This document shows positions 16,723 to 27,300 of a stretch of DNA of 64,000 nt, piece after piece; the stretch's first letter is position 1, and every line of letters starts with the position of its first letter. A program made the translations under genes and the position numbers. The DNA is taken from NCBI GenBank assembly GCA_031459855.1, contig JAVKHP010000001.1, forward strand, positions 2,377,906 to 2,441,905, read 5' to 3'. This DNA comes from Armatimonadota bacterium (GTDB taxonomy: Bacteria > Sysuimicrobiota > Sysuimicrobiia > Sysuimicrobiales > Humicultoraceae). The notes beneath the pieces are model-generated. The model saw nothing but the letters and a program-made list of their open reading frames with translations, was not told the origin of the DNA and ran no database searches.

Positions 16723-17802
16723 CTAGCCGGTGAGCGCCACAGCCGCTTCGGCGAACGCGTCGCGCGCCGCCTGGATGGTCTGCGCAACGTGCGCGTCGGT
16801 GTGTGCCGCGCAGAGGTACCACCTGCCCCCGGGCATGAGCCGGATCCCCCGGCGCACCATCGCCAGCGCGAAGCGGGCGTAGGCCCGCGTGCCGACGGTC
16901 CGCGCGTGTCGAGCGTCGGTGATCTCCGGGAGGTCGGTGATCCACAGGTGGAACACCGGGCCGGGCCCCTGGAGCAGTACCGGCACGCCCGCCGCGCGCG
17001 CCGCCTCGCGCAGGCCCTGCATGAGCGCACGCCCCCGGGCCGTGAGGTCCCGGCAGAGAGCGCCGTCGTCGGCAACCAGCACGTCGAGGGTGGCCCGGGC
17101 GGCGGCCAGGGCGGTCACGTGGCCGTTGAAGGTCCCGGCATGGACCACGGGGTTGTCCGCCACGGCGTCCAGCAGATCGCGGCGGCCGCCGACGACGCTG
17201 AGCGGGAAGCCGTTGGCGATGGCCTTGCCGAACACGCTGAGGTCGGGCCGCACGCCCAGCAGCTCCTGCGCGCCGCCGAGCCCGACCCGAAACCCCGTGA
17301 TCACCTCGTCGAAGATGAGCAGCGCACCGTCCCGATCACACCACGCCCGCACAGCTTCGAGAAAGCCGGGGCGCGGCGGGATGACGCCCGTGTTGCACAG
17401 GATCGGTTCGAGGATCACCGCCGCCACCCTGCCGCGCAGCCGCCGTGCCGCAGCGTCCAGCGCCGCCATGTCGTTCCACGGGAGCACGGTGACGTGCCGG
17501 AGCGCCTCCGGGGGCTGCCCGAGGCTCGCCGGCCGGGCGGGGCCGCCAGCGTCGCCCGGCTCGAGCGCCGCGGCGTGGATGGTGTCCAGCCAGCCGTGGT
17601 AGTGCCCGTCGAAGCGGACCACCCCCCAGCGGCCGGTGGCTGCCCGGGCGATCCGAATCGCGGCGTGCACGGCCTCTGATCCCGAGGAGGAGAACCGCAT
17701 CGTCTCCATGGACGGCACCGCGGTCCGCACGCGTTCGGCCACTTCGATCTCCAGCAGGTGCTGGCCGCCGAACGTCTGACCGCGCGCGAGCGACGCCACC
17801 AC
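16723..17802 (-). CDS. Class-III aminotransferase (GSA-aminomutase-like), N-terminally short
   Basis: 359-aa PLP enzyme of the ornithine-aminotransferase / glutamate-1-semialdehyde aminomutase class. Seen: FSSSGSEAVHAAIRIARAAT, FDGHYHGWLD, VILEPILCNTGVIPP, LLIFDEVITGFRVG, and PLP lysine in SVFGKAIANGFPLSVVGG. Family members start about 60 residues earlier, with a WDVDGxxYID-type segment and GHxHP; none of these is visible in any upstream frame, where the reading frame runs into low-complexity sequence. So the gene has lost, or never had, its N-terminal part, which normally shapes the active site. It stands 165 bases before the MlrC gene and may be a remnant or a recently truncated member of that cluster. 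Confidence 0.75.
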   Translation of the reverse strand: MVASLARGQTFGGQHLLEIEVAERVRTAVPSMETMRFSSSGSEAVHAAIRIARAATGRWGVVRFDGHYHGWLDTIHAAALEPGDAGGPARPASLGQPPEALRHVTVLPWNDMAALDAAARRLRGRVAAVILEPILCNTGVIPPRPGFLEAVRAWCDRDGALLIFDEVITGFRVGLGGAQELLGVRPDLSVFGKAIANGFPLSVVGGRRDLLDAVADNPVVHAGTFNGHVTALAAARATLDVLVADDGALCRDLTARGRALMQGLREAARAAGVPVLLQGPGPVFHLWITDLPEITDARHARTVGTRAYARFALAMVRRGIRLMPGGRWYLCAAHTDAHVAQTIQAARDAFAEAAVALTG

Positions 17803-17969
17803 CGGCGCGGTGACCCGCGCATCAGCGGCGCGCGCGGTCCCACAGCTGTCTGGACGAGGGGAACGGGGGGAATCCTTGTTTCATTCCACGAAATCTTGAA
17901 CCAGACCCGTGAAGCACCACCACCGCCCATCCGGTGCGTAAGCGCAGCAGGCGGGCCGGCGCCAGTCCA

Positions 17970-18662
17970 TCACCGGGGTTGCACGGGCCGGGGCGTGCCG
18001 GGGGGCGTCCACCGGTCGTCGAGCGGGTCGCCGGGTGCACGCGGCGACGGCCGCGGAGGCCCGGGTGATGGCGAGGGCGGTGGGGGCGGGCGCCGGTTGC
18101 GCAACAGCACGTCGGTTTCGACCACCAGCGGCGGCGCGGCCGGACGCGTCGCGACGAGCGCCACGCGGACGCGGGCCACGGCGGCGGCCTCGGCCGCCGG
18201 ATGCCCGTCGGCGTCGAAGTAGGCCACCGTGAAGCGTGCGATGGCTCCTGCGAGGTTGTTGGTGCCGCCGCCCACCCGCCGTTCGACCTGCTGCTGGCGC
18301 GCGTTGTGCTGGAAGCGCACGTCGTAGGACTCGGGGCCGCGGTAGGGATTGCCCGCCGGCACGCGAAGCGTCATGCGGTCGGTGCACAGCCCCGCGGGCG
18401 GACAGCCGGCGTCGGGGACCACCGCCTCGGCCCATCGGGCTTCTTCCGCGATGCGTTCGAGCGCGCGCCGGGCGTGGTACTGCGCGTCGAGCCCCTGTTC
18501 GAGGGCCGCGCCGGATCGCAACATGGCCACGAGGAACCCGGTCCAGGCGGCCGCGGCCAGGGCGGCCAGCCCCATGGCCAGCACGACTTCCAGGACCGTC
18601 AGGCCAGCGGGTCGCGCCCCGACGGACGCCCGAGCGGCTCGCGCGCCCCAAGGACGAACCAT
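17970..18662 (-). CDS. Prepilin-type N-terminal methylation protein (pseudopilin)
   Basis: 230-aa putative pilin-like protein. After a short basic leader, AGLTVLEVVLAMGLAALAAAAW provides the prepilin peptidase site (cleavage after Gly, Glu at +5) and the hydrophobic assembly helix. The body resembles minor pseudopilins (YHARRALERIAEEARWAEAV, two Cys in CPPAGLC). The last 50 residues are mostly Pro, Ser and Arg and likely unstructured. The ATG at 18662 has AAGGAG 5 bases upstream. No other pilus gene is adjacent, though comF and comEC in the window make a DNA-uptake pilus conceivable. Confidence 0.8.
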   Translation of the reverse strand: MVRPWGARAARASVGARPAGLTVLEVVLAMGLAALAAAAWTGFLVAMLRSGAALEQGLDAQYHARRALERIAEEARWAEAVVPDAGCPPAGLCTDRMTLRVPAGNPYRGPESYDVRFQHNARQQQVERRVGGGTNNLAGAIARFTVAYFDADGHPAAEAAAVARVRVALVATRPAAPPLVVETDVLLRNRRPPPPPSPSPGPPRPSPRAPGDPLDDRWTPPGTPRPVQPR

Positions 18663-18857
18663 GACACTCCTTCCCTCCATCCCCACCGTCTGCCACGTGC
18701 CAGACGCGCGCACGCGAGCCGCGACCAGGAGGTGCTGCGCCTGCGTGCACGTGGCACCAGTGACATCGGCTGCAGACACGGCTCCGTGCGGGAGCAGCGC
18801 GACCCTCGCGCGATCGCACCCGCAGCCGCGGGGCCGCCCGGCGGCAAAGGTGCGACG

Positions 18858-19811
18858 ATGATCGGCGAAGCTGCCGGCCTGGGGGCGGCCCTGGCGTTTG
18901 GCCTGAGCACGGTGCTCGCGCGGCGCTTCATGGTCGCGGTCCCGCCCGAGGCCGGCGCGCTGGTCAGCATCGTCATGAACGTGGTGGTCTTCACGGCGCT
19001 GGCGGCGGCGGTCGCGTGGCGGGGCGCCCTCCCGCCGGTGCACCCGGGGTCCGTTGCGCTCTTCGTCGCCGGAGGACTGGCCGGGACGCTGGTAGGCCGC
19101 AACCTCTCCTACATGAGCGTGGCACGTCTGGGGCCGTCGCTCTCCAGTACGGTGCGGTTGACCAACAGCGTCTTTACCCTGGCGTTCGGGCTGCTCATCC
19201 TGGGGGAGCTGCCCCGCCCGTGGCAGATCGCCGGCATCCTGGTGGTGACGGCGGGGCTGTGGCTGACGCTATGGCCGGCGCAGCCAGCGGCGAGGCGGGG
19301 TAGCGCTGCCGTCCGCTTCGCGGCCCGCGGGGGTCCGCGAGGGCTCGCGCCCATGCACACCACGACGCCGGACGGGTCTGCCATCAGCCTCCAGGGGCTG
19401 GCGCTCGCGGTCGTCAGCGCAGCGGCGTTCGCGCTTGGCGACACCATGCGCCGCCTGGCGCTGGTCCTGACGCCCGCGCCGGTGCTGGGTGCCGCGATCG
19501 GCGCATCGTCGGCGCTGGTCGCCCACCTGCTGTGGGCGGTGCGGCGGCATTCGGCCCGCTGGCCTGCCGCGTCCCTGGGCCGGGTGGACCTGCTGGGCAG
19601 CGCGGCCGCCAACACCGCGGCGCTGTTGTTGCTCTACGTAGGTCTCAGCCGCGCGCCGGCCGCAACCGTCGCCGCGCTGTACAACCTCCAGGTCCTGGTC
19701 GTGATCGTGGCCAGCCCGCTGGTGCTGCCCGGTCAGGAACGGATCACCCCCGGCCTGGTGGCGGGGACGCTGCTCGCCCTGGTCGGGACCGTCATGATCC
19801 TCTGGGGATAG
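18858..19811 (+). CDS. EamA-family (DMT) transporter
   Basis: 317-aa inner-membrane protein with about ten hydrophobic helices in two EamA repeats; the first begins at the N-terminus (GAALAFGLSTVLARRF) and closes with LVVTAGLWLTLWP near 140, the second runs from about 180 to LLALVGTVMILWG at the end. An Arg/Gly-rich loop joins them. DMT proteins export amino acids, nucleosides or similar metabolites. The ATG at 18858 is set by AAAGG 7 bases upstream. Its stop codon abuts, with no base between, the stop of the convergent cyclase gene, so no separate terminator fits between them. Confidence 0.87.
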   Translation: MIGEAAGLGAALAFGLSTVLARRFMVAVPPEAGALVSIVMNVVVFTALAAAVAWRGALPPVHPGSVALFVAGGLAGTLVGRNLSYMSVARLGPSLSSTVRLTNSVFTLAFGLLILGELPRPWQIAGILVVTAGLWLTLWPAQPAARRGSAAVRFAARGGPRGLAPMHTTTPDGSAISLQGLALAVVSAAAFALGDTMRRLALVLTPAPVLGAAIGASSALVAHLLWAVRRHSARWPAASLGRVDLLGSAAANTAALLLLYVGLSRAPAATVAALYNLQVLVVIVASPLVLPGQERITPGLVAGTLLALVGTVMILWG

Positions 19812-22800
19812 TCACGACACGAAGGGCGAAACCCGGGGCGTGTGCAGGAACGCCTCGCGGGCCGGATCGGGCAGGGTGGCCGCCAGTCGCAGGAGGAGGT
19901 CGCGCAGCGCGATCCGATCGTCCGCGACGGGATGGAGGGCGAGGCGCAGCTCGTGCACCCGTCGGGCGGTGATGACGTCGCTGGCCTGCTGGCCGTACGC
20001 CTGGGCGCGGTCCAGGTGGGCAAGCGCCTCCGCCGGGCGCCGTGCATGGGCGGCCACGCGGGCGTCGAGGATGGCCAGCCCCGCCAGGTGCGTGGGCGCC
20101 GCAAACGTCTCCACGGCGGGCCGCCGGCGCTCCAGGTACCGCTGCAGGTCGTCGAGCCGGTCCGCCTCGAGAAGCCCCTCGCCGACGGGGAGTACCGCCT
20201 CGGCGTCGTCGGGCACGAAGATGCCGGTGGGGAGCGCGAGCAGCTCGTCGAGCACACGGTCGAGGGCCGAGCGGTCGTGCTCGAGCCGCGCGACGTACAG
20301 GTCGTAGAGCAGCGCGGCCTCGCGCCATGAGGGATGTTGGGTAGCGGGCACGGGTGCGACGTCGAGCGCACGCCGGGCCCGCGGGGCGTCGTCGAGCTCG
20401 AAGCAGACCATGCCGAGCCCGCAGAGGGCGAACGGCACGTGGATTGGCGCGACCTGGTGCAGGCGCGGGAGCCACTCTTCCAGCAGGTGCAGGGCCTCTC
20501 CCCACGCGCCCAGCCCCACCAGGCCGCGGGCGATGAAGGTGGTCGCGAAGGCCGCGCGCCGGGGGTCCTTGATCTCCTCGGCCAGGGCGTTAGCGGCGCG
20601 GCCGGCGCCGATGCCCTCTTCGTACCGCCCCCAGAACACGTTGATGACGCTGTGGTAGCTCAAGCTGGTGGCTTCGCGCTGCCGGTCCCTGGCCTGCCGC
20701 GCGACGGCCAGCGCTTCGTCGGCGGCGGCCAGTGCGCCCGGGGCGTCGCCCGCCGAGAAGCGGACCATGGCCAGCAGGTTGAGGGCCCGGGCCAGGCCGG
20801 ACGGGCTGGCGGTCGCGCGGAGCGTCGCGATCGCTGTCACCAGCGACTCCGGCACTCCCCGGACCTCGCCGCGGTCCCAGGCGATGTTGACGAGGTCCAC
20901 CGTCGCGTGGGCCAGCGTGGCGTCGTCGCCCGCGGCACGGGCCAGCACGGCCGCGCGCGTGTAGTGGGCTTCGGCGTCGTCCACCCGGGCGCGGCGGTGG
21001 TCGGCGAGCCCCAGCCGGGTTTCGAGGACGGCCTCCAGTCCCGTCGCACCGGCAGCCCGCGCGGCCTCCAGCCCGCGGGCGTAGTCGTCTGCGGCCGCGT
21101 CGTAGCGGCCGTCGAGCTCGTGCGCATCGCCGCGACCGAGGTAGAGCGGGGCCACGTCCGCGGGCCCGGCCCCGGCGCGCGCCGCGGCGTCGAGGGCCTG
21201 GGAATACAGGGCAACCGCCCGGTCCTTTTCGTAGAGCCGCAGGGCCTTGGCGCCGGCCCGCTGGAGGTAGCCGACGGCCCTGCTGTCGTCACCCGACTCG
21301 GTGAGGTGCTCGGCGAGGAGTTGCACGACCTCTTCGACACGCTCGCCCACGCGGGCCTCGATCCAGCGCGCGGCTTCGGCGTGCGCGCGCTGGCGCTGCG
21401 CCCGGGGCAGCATGCCGTAGGCCACGTCGCGAATGAGGATGTGGCGAAAACTGTACTCGGGCTCGCCGGCCATGGCGGAGGCGGTCCGACGCCCGACGAG
21501 GTCCTTGCGCGCCAGCGCGTCCAGGACGGTGACCACCTCCCCGGCGGCCAGGCCGGTGAGCTGGGCGACCGCCGAGGGCCAGAACGCGCGGCCTACGACG
21601 GCCGCCGCCTGCAGGACGCGGCGTTCGTCCGGCGGCAGGCGATCGATCCGCGCCGTCAGCACCGCCTGCACCGTGTCGGGAATGGCCGCGCCCGGCGCGC
21701 TGCCCTCCAGCAGCATCCGCACCAGCTCCTCGACGAACAGGGGGTTGCCCTCGGCGCGCTCGGCCACGGCCCGGCGCATCTCGGACGACAGGGCCTGGCT
21801 GCTGAGGGCTGCGGCCAGGTCCTCGGTCTCCCGCGGGCGTAGCGGCGGCAGGTGCATGCGGGTGCCGTTGCGGGCGGTACTCCCCCAGGCCGTGCGCCGT
21901 TCCAGCAGTTCCGGCCGGGCAAGGCAGATCAGGACGAGCGCGGCGCTCTCGGCGCGGCCCGCCAGGCGCTCCACCAGTTCGAGCGTCCCATCGTCGGCCC
22001 AGTGCAGATCCTCGAAGACGACGATCAGGGGGCGCGTCCCGGCCAGCGTCAGCAGCAGGGACGTCCAGGCTTCGAACACCCGCTCGCGCTGCGTCGCGGG
22101 GTCCGTCGCTACCCCGTCGTCTGCGCCGAAGGTGAGCAGCAGGCCGGGTAGAAGGTCGGCCCGCGTTGGCGCCTGCTCGTGGAGCCAGAGATCGAGCTTC
22201 GTCCGCACCGCCGTCGGCGCGTCGGTGTCGAGGATGCCGGCCTGGCCCTTGAGGATCTCGAGCAGCGCATGGTAACCCACCTGTCCGCCAAACGGCGTGC
22301 CGCGCCCACGCAGCACCAGCGGCCGTGGCGCAGCGTCCCGCACCTCTGCCAGGAACTCGCGGAGCAGGCGGCTCTTCCCCACGCCGGGCTGGCCAAGGAC
22401 GGTGACGAGCTGGATCGCGTCCTCGTCCCGGGCGCGCGCGTACACGTGGCGCAGCAGGCCCAGTTCGGCGTGCCGGCCGACCAGCGGTGCCACGATGTGG
22501 CGGACCTCAGCGGGCTCGGGCCGTGGGGCGACAGCCTCCCATACCACGAGCGGTGCGGCCTTGCCTTTGACCGACAGTGGGGGGACCGGTCGGAACTCGA
22601 TGCCGCCCGCCGCCAGGCGGTAAGTGCGGTCGGCCACCAGCACCGTGCCCGGCGCTGCCGTCTGCTGGAGGCGCGCTGCGGTCGTGACTGCGTCGGAGAT
22701 GAGCACGTCGCGTTCGAACGTGGAGCCCGACGCCGCCACCACCTCGCCGGTGGTGATGCCGACCCGGAGCTCCAGGCGCAACCCGTGCGCGGCCTGCAGA

Positions 22801-23276
22801 TGGTCGTTCAGGGCGGGCATGGCATCCCGCATGGCCAGGCCCGCGCGCACTGCGCGCTCGGGGTCGTCGTCGTGCGCCGCCGGCAACCCGAACACGGCGA
22901 GCACGGCGTCGCCCAGCAGGTTGGCCACGCGTCCCCCGAAGCGCTCGACGGCGTGCTCCGCGACCCGGTAGAACTTGCCGATGACCTCCCGCGCCTCCTC
23001 GGGGTCCAACGCCTCGGTCAGGCCCGTGGATCCCACCAGGTCGGCGAAGAGGACGGTGACGATCTTGCGTGCTTCTCCCAGCACGACGGCAGGGCCGGTG
23101 CCGGCTGCGGGCTGGAGGGGGATCCCGCAGGTCGGGCAAAACCGCGCGTGCTCGTCCACCCGTGTGCCGCACTCCGGGCAGCCCCGGCCCTGGGGGGTGC
23201 CGCACCGGGCGCAGAACCGGGCGTCGGGCGCGTTGGGCGCGCCGCAGGCGCGGCAGGCGACGGTCTCCGAGGACAC
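19812..23276 (-). CDS. Zinc-ribbon / class III nucleotide cyclase / AAA / TPR regulator
   Basis: About 1154-aa multidomain cytoplasmic protein. Residues 1-50 hold two zinc ribbons (CRACG...CARCG, CPECG...CPTCG). Residues about 65-240 form a class III adenylate/guanylate cyclase domain: VLFADLVGSTGLTE and NLLGDAVLAVFG give the metal aspartates, but the usual Asn of the V-N-x-A-A-R-L motif is Thr here (DAVTTAARLQ). Then an AAA/NACHT-like ATPase with P-loop GQPGVGKSR near 295 and IVVFEDLHWADDG, and from about 600 a long TPR-like helical array. Such proteins may act as cyclases or as ATP-driven regulators. A paralogue lies at 24.4 kb on the other strand. GTG start is a best guess; no clear SD. 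Confidence 0.85.
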   Translation of the reverse strand: MSSETVACRACGAPNAPDARFCARCGTPQGRGCPECGTRVDEHARFCPTCGIPLQPAAGTGPAVVLGEARKIVTVLFADLVGSTGLTEALDPEEAREVIGKFYRVAEHAVERFGGRVANLLGDAVLAVFGLPAAHDDDPERAVRAGLAMRDAMPALNDHLQAAHGLRLELRVGITTGEVVAASGSTFERDVLISDAVTTAARLQQTAAPGTVLVADRTYRLAAGGIEFRPVPPLSVKGKAAPLVVWEAVAPRPEPAEVRHIVAPLVGRHAELGLLRHVYARARDEDAIQLVTVLGQPGVGKSRLLREFLAEVRDAAPRPLVLRGRGTPFGGQVGYHALLEILKGQAGILDTDAPTAVRTKLDLWLHEQAPTRADLLPGLLLTFGADDGVATDPATQRERVFEAWTSLLLTLAGTRPLIVVFEDLHWADDGTLELVERLAGRAESAALVLICLARPELLERRTAWGSTARNGTRMHLPPLRPRETEDLAAALSSQALSSEMRRAVAERAEGNPLFVEELVRMLLEGSAPGAAIPDTVQAVLTARIDRLPPDERRVLQAAAVVGRAFWPSAVAQLTGLAAGEVVTVLDALARKDLVGRRTASAMAGEPEYSFRHILIRDVAYGMLPRAQRQRAHAEAARWIEARVGERVEEVVQLLAEHLTESGDDSRAVGYLQRAGAKALRLYEKDRAVALYSQALDAAARAGAGPADVAPLYLGRGDAHELDGRYDAAADDYARGLEAARAAGATGLEAVLETRLGLADHRRARVDDAEAHYTRAAVLARAAGDDATLAHATVDLVNIAWDRGEVRGVPESLVTAIATLRATASPSGLARALNLLAMVRFSAGDAPGALAAADEALAVARQARDRQREATSLSYHSVINVFWGRYEEGIGAGRAANALAEEIKDPRRAAFATTFIARGLVGLGAWGEALHLLEEWLPRLHQVAPIHVPFALCGLGMVCFELDDAPRARRALDVAPVPATQHPSWREAALLYDLYVARLEHDRSALDRVLDELLALPTGIFVPDDAEAVLPVGEGLLEADRLDDLQRYLERRRPAVETFAAPTHLAGLAILDARVAAHARRPAEALAHLDRAQAYGQQASDVITARRVHELRLALHPVADDRIALRDLLLRLAATLPDPAREAFLHTPRVSPFVS

Positions 23277-23479
23277 TGTCCGTGGGATTCGGGGCCACGG
23301 CCCGATTTCCTGGGCGCCGTCTGCTCCAGGCCCGAAGGTGGTACCGCTGGGGGAGCGCGGGACGCGGTGTCGCCCTGCGACCGTGCGCTGCGGCAGGGCG
23401 TGCGGCGCTCGGCCGCCTCGGTAGACGTCGCGCCCACGCCCCTGCCGTTGCGGCCGGGGGCGGGATGGCCTGCAGACGC

Positions 23480-23660
23480 TTGCAGGCTGTCCGCCCAGTG
23501 CAAGCGCGCCCTGTGGTCGACACGGTAGACGCGGCACTGCCTCCGGAGCTTACAGGCTGTCCGCCAGGGGACGGTGCAGTGCGCAGGGCGCGGCGCCGGT
23601 GTGGAAAGCGGGGCATTGCAGGATATTCGCCAGGCGATGGCGCAGTAGCGGTAGCACGGC
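23480..23660. repeat. Three degenerate direct repeats, 66-70 bases apart
   Basis: Units starting at 23480 (TTGCAGGCTGTCCGCCCAGT), 23550 (TTACAGGCTGTCCGCCAGGG) and 23616 (TTGCAGGATATTCGCCAGGC) share about 15 of 20 bases, and the second and third remain similar for about 45 bases (GCAGT-GCG...). The stretch 23277-23578 holds no gene I can support; it is the divergent upstream region of the zinc-ribbon cyclase and the DUF3307 gene. GTAGACG also recurs at 23421 and 23525. Confidence 0.65.
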
Positions 23661-24358
23661 GTGCCCATCGAGGTGCCGGCCTGCCCGCGTGGCTCTATTT
23701 CGTCCTCGCACACCTCATCGCTGACTTCGTCCTGCAGCCATACGAGCTGGTAGAGGCGAAGCGACGGCCGCCGGGGTTGGTGATCCACACGGTGATCCAC
23801 GCGGCGGTCACCGCGGTGCTCGTCGCGCCGTTCGTGCGGATCTGGCCGGTGCTGCTCGCGCCGCTGGCCGTCGCGCACTATCTCATCGACCGGTGGAAGG
23901 TGGCCGCCAGCCCCGCACGCGGTCCGGCGTCGCTGGGCCTCTTCCTTGCGGATCAGGCGTTGCACCTGGCCGTGTTGGGCCTGGCGGTGACCGCCGCGGG
24001 CCTGCCCCTGGGCGCGGAGATCATCTACCGGTCGCCGGCGACGACGGGCGTGCTCTACTACGCCGTGCCCTACGTCGCCGCCACGTTCGCAGGCGCCATC
24101 ATGACGTTCCAGGTGGCCGCCGCGTTCGCCACCCGTGCCGAGCCCGTGCAGTGGCTGCTGCCGCGGCTGCGCGTCGAAGGGATCGCCGCGCGCGGGCTCG
24201 CGCTGTCGCTCGTGCTGTTCGCCGCGCCGGTGCTGTGGCCGCTGGGCGCGCTGCCCTTCGTGCTGCGTGCGGTCGCCGATCGGCACGAGCCCGGCCCCTG
24301 GCTCGAGGCGGCGACCGGCTACGGCCTCGCCCTGGGCTTGGGCGTGGTGTTCCGCTAG
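23579..24358 (+). CDS. DUF3307 membrane protein
   Basis: Membrane protein with the DUF3307 signature near its start (LAHLIADFVLQPYELVEAKR) and HTVIHAAVTAVLVAPF, AHYLIDRWKV; about six hydrophobic helices follow to the end. Function of the family is unknown. The start is uncertain: between the GTG at 23579 and the conserved ALPAWLYF-like region there is no ATG, GTG or TTG in frame, no SD is visible, and the N-terminal 30 codons overlap the third direct repeat. A CTG near 23683 would give the expected family length. It ends 5 bases before the second cyclase gene and surely shares its transcript. Confidence 0.72.
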   Translation: MRRARRRCGKRGIAGYSPGDGAVAVARRAHRGAGLPAWLYFVLAHLIADFVLQPYELVEAKRRPPGLVIHTVIHAAVTAVLVAPFVRIWPVLLAPLAVAHYLIDRWKVAASPARGPASLGLFLADQALHLAVLGLAVTAAGLPLGAEIIYRSPATTGVLYYAVPYVAATFAGAIMTFQVAAAFATRAEPVQWLLPRLRVEGIAARGLALSLVLFAAPVLWPLGALPFVLRAVADRHEPGPWLEAATGYGLALGLGVVFR

Positions 24359-24363
24359 CCGCC

Positions 24364-27300
24364 ATGACGACGCCGCGTCCCGAGGCGGGCAGCCAGCGCC
24401 GGATCGTCACGGTGCTGTTCGCCGACGTCGTCGGCTTCACGGCCATCGCCGAGCGGCTGGACCCTGAGATCGTCACCGATGCCATGAACGAGGTGTTCGC
24501 GCTGCTCGGCGCCGAGGTGACGGCGGTCGGCGGCCACGTCGACAAGGTCATCGGCGACAGCCTGATGGCGCTCTTCGGGGCGCCCGTGGCCCACGAGGAC
24601 GATGCGCGCCGCGCCGTGCGCGCCGCCCTGGCCATGCAGCGCGCCATCGCCGCCCACGGGGCGGCGGTCGCCGGGCGGCTGGGCCAGCCGGTGCGGCTCC
24701 GTATCGGTCTCCACACCGGGCCGGTCGTGTGGGGACAGGTGGGGCCGGCGGGCGGTGCGCAGTGGACGGTGATGGGCGACGCGGTGAACCTGGCGTCCCG
24801 CCTGCAGCGCGCGGCGCCGGCAGGCGGGGTGCTCGTCTCCGACGCCGTCTACCGCCAGGTGCGCGACGCGTTCCAGTGTCGCTCGCTGGGCACCCTTGAG
24901 GTGCGGGGCAAGGCCGAGCCGGTGCCGGTCTACGAGGTGGTCGCTGAACGGCTCGAGGTCGAGCCCATCGCGCGCCCGCCCTTTGTCGACCGTGAACCCG
25001 ACCTGGCCGTGTTGCGCGACCTGTGCGCCCGGGCCATGCGCGGGCGGGCCCAGGTGGCCGTGGTCGTCGGCGATCCCGGCGTCGGCAAGACGCGGCTCGT
25101 CGAGGAGTTCGTCGCGCACCTGCCCGAGGGCACGGCGGTGCTCCGCGCCTCCTGCCCGCCCTACGGCGGACAGAGCCTGGCGCCACTGGCCGAGCTGTTC
25201 CGGCAGCTGGCCGGCTTGCCGCCGCAGGTCACGGTGGCGGACGTGGCCGCGCGCATTCCGCTGGGCGACCGCGCGCACGACGCGGCGGGCGTCCTCAGCC
25301 GGCTGTTCGGGCTAGCCGACGTGCCGCCCGACGAGGCGGCAAGCCGGGAGACCGCGCTGGTGCTGGCCGCGGAGGCGATCCGGCGCATGCTGGTGCGGCC
25401 GACGGTGGTCTGGATCGAGGACCTCCAGTGGGCCGACGCGGGAACCCGCGAGGTGCTGCCCTTCTTCGTCGAGCGCCTGGCCGCGACGCCCATGCTGCTG
25501 GTCGGGACGCTGCGCGCCGGCGACGCGCCCCCGGGCTGGGGCCTTCGCACCGCCGCGCACACGCTGCAGCTCGAGCCGCTGGAGGACGCCGACGCGCTGC
25601 GCCTGCTGGACGCGCTGGTGGGGGGCGCGCTACGGCCGGCGGTGGCGCGCACCATCGTCGGCCGCGCCGGCGGCAACCCGTTCTACCTGAACGAGCTGGT
25701 GGCCACGTTGCGGCATGCCGGCGTCATCGTCATCGACGCCCAGGGCCAGGTGCAGGTGCGTGGCGCAGTGGAGGGTGTGCTGCCCGACAGCATCCAGGCA
25801 GCGGTGCTGGCGCGCCTGGACCGACTGCCCGGACCGGTACGGGACCTCGTCCAGGTCGCGGCCGTCGCCGGCACCGCGATCACGCGCTCGCTGGCGGAGG
25901 CACTGGCCGCCGGTGCGGACGCAGCCGGCGCGCTGGCGGCGCTCGAGGCGGCCGACCTGCTGACGTGCCCGGATCCCCTGGCGCCCGACCCCGTCTACCA
26001 GTTCACCCATCCGCTGGTGCGCGACGTGGCGTACGCGAGCCTGCTCACCCGGCACCAGGCGGCGCTCCACCTGCAGGTGGCCGAGGCCATGGAGCGTCTG
26101 GCGGGCGCCGAGGCCGAGGCGATGGCCAAGCCCATCGGCATTCACTTCCTGCGGGGCGGCGCGCCAGCCCGCGCGCTGCCCTACCTGCACCGCGCGGGCA
26201 TGCAGGCCGCTGAGCGGTATGCCGTGGGCGAGGCCGTGGGGCTGCTCGAACAGGCGTGCGCCGTGGCCGCCGACGTCGGCGACGGGGCGCGGCGCGCGGC
26301 GATCTGTGAGGTGCTGGGCGAGCTCTACCCGCACGTGCAGGGCAGGAGTGCCCAGGAGCGCCTGGCGGTGTGGCAGGCCGTGATCGACCACGTCGATCCC
26401 GTCCGGGAGCCCGTGCGTGCGGCCCGGGCGTTCATCGAGGCGGCCAACGCCAAGGTCCTGCTGAACGCGCCCGACGAGGCCCAGGCACTGCTGGGACGCG
26501 CCGAGGCGTTGCTGCCGGCGGAGGATCCGCTGTGGAGCGAGCTGCACCGCGTCCAGTCGCGGATCCTGCTGCTGCCGCCGCCCCGCTACGAGGCGGCGCT
26601 GGTCGCGGCGCGGCGCGCGGTGGCGATCGCGGATCGGGTGGGCGGCCGGCGAGCGCGCGCCCTGGCCTATGGCCAGCTGTCGCATCCGGCGTTGCTGCCG
26701 CTCTTGGGCGACGAGGGGCCAGCCCTGATCCGCGCGTGGGTGCGGCAGGTCGAGGAGGCACGTGACGACCGTCTGCTGGGCGAGGCCACGCTGGCGCTGC
26801 TCAGCGACGCGTGGACCCGCAGCCAGGTGGACGAGGAGATGATCCGGCTGGGATACCGCGCGCTGCGGCACGCCGAGCAGGTGGAGGCGACCAGTGACGA
26901 GGCCCGCGTGCGCACGTTGTTGGGGTGGATCGAGTTCCTGCGCGGGAACTGGGAGCAGGCGGACGCCCACCTGGAGGGTGCCCGGGCGCTGGTGGAGGAG
27001 GCGGGCGGACAGGTGCACGAGTTCGGCACGCTGATCGTGCTGCCGTACTTCCGCGGCAACCTGGCCATGGCCCGCGGCCGGCTGGAGGATGCCCGTACGA
27101 TCTTCGAGCAGGCCCTGGCGCGACCTCGCTTTCACGCACCGATCTGGCTGAACCACGATCTGGCGCGCGTGTACCTGCGGTTGGGCGACCGTGATGCGGC
27201 GCGGACGGCCATGGCCCGCGCGCTGGAGGCCCGCGACCGCCTGGCGTGCATCGTGTGTGGCTGTCAGGCGAACGGCGTCGCGGCCGAGTTCTTCGCCACG

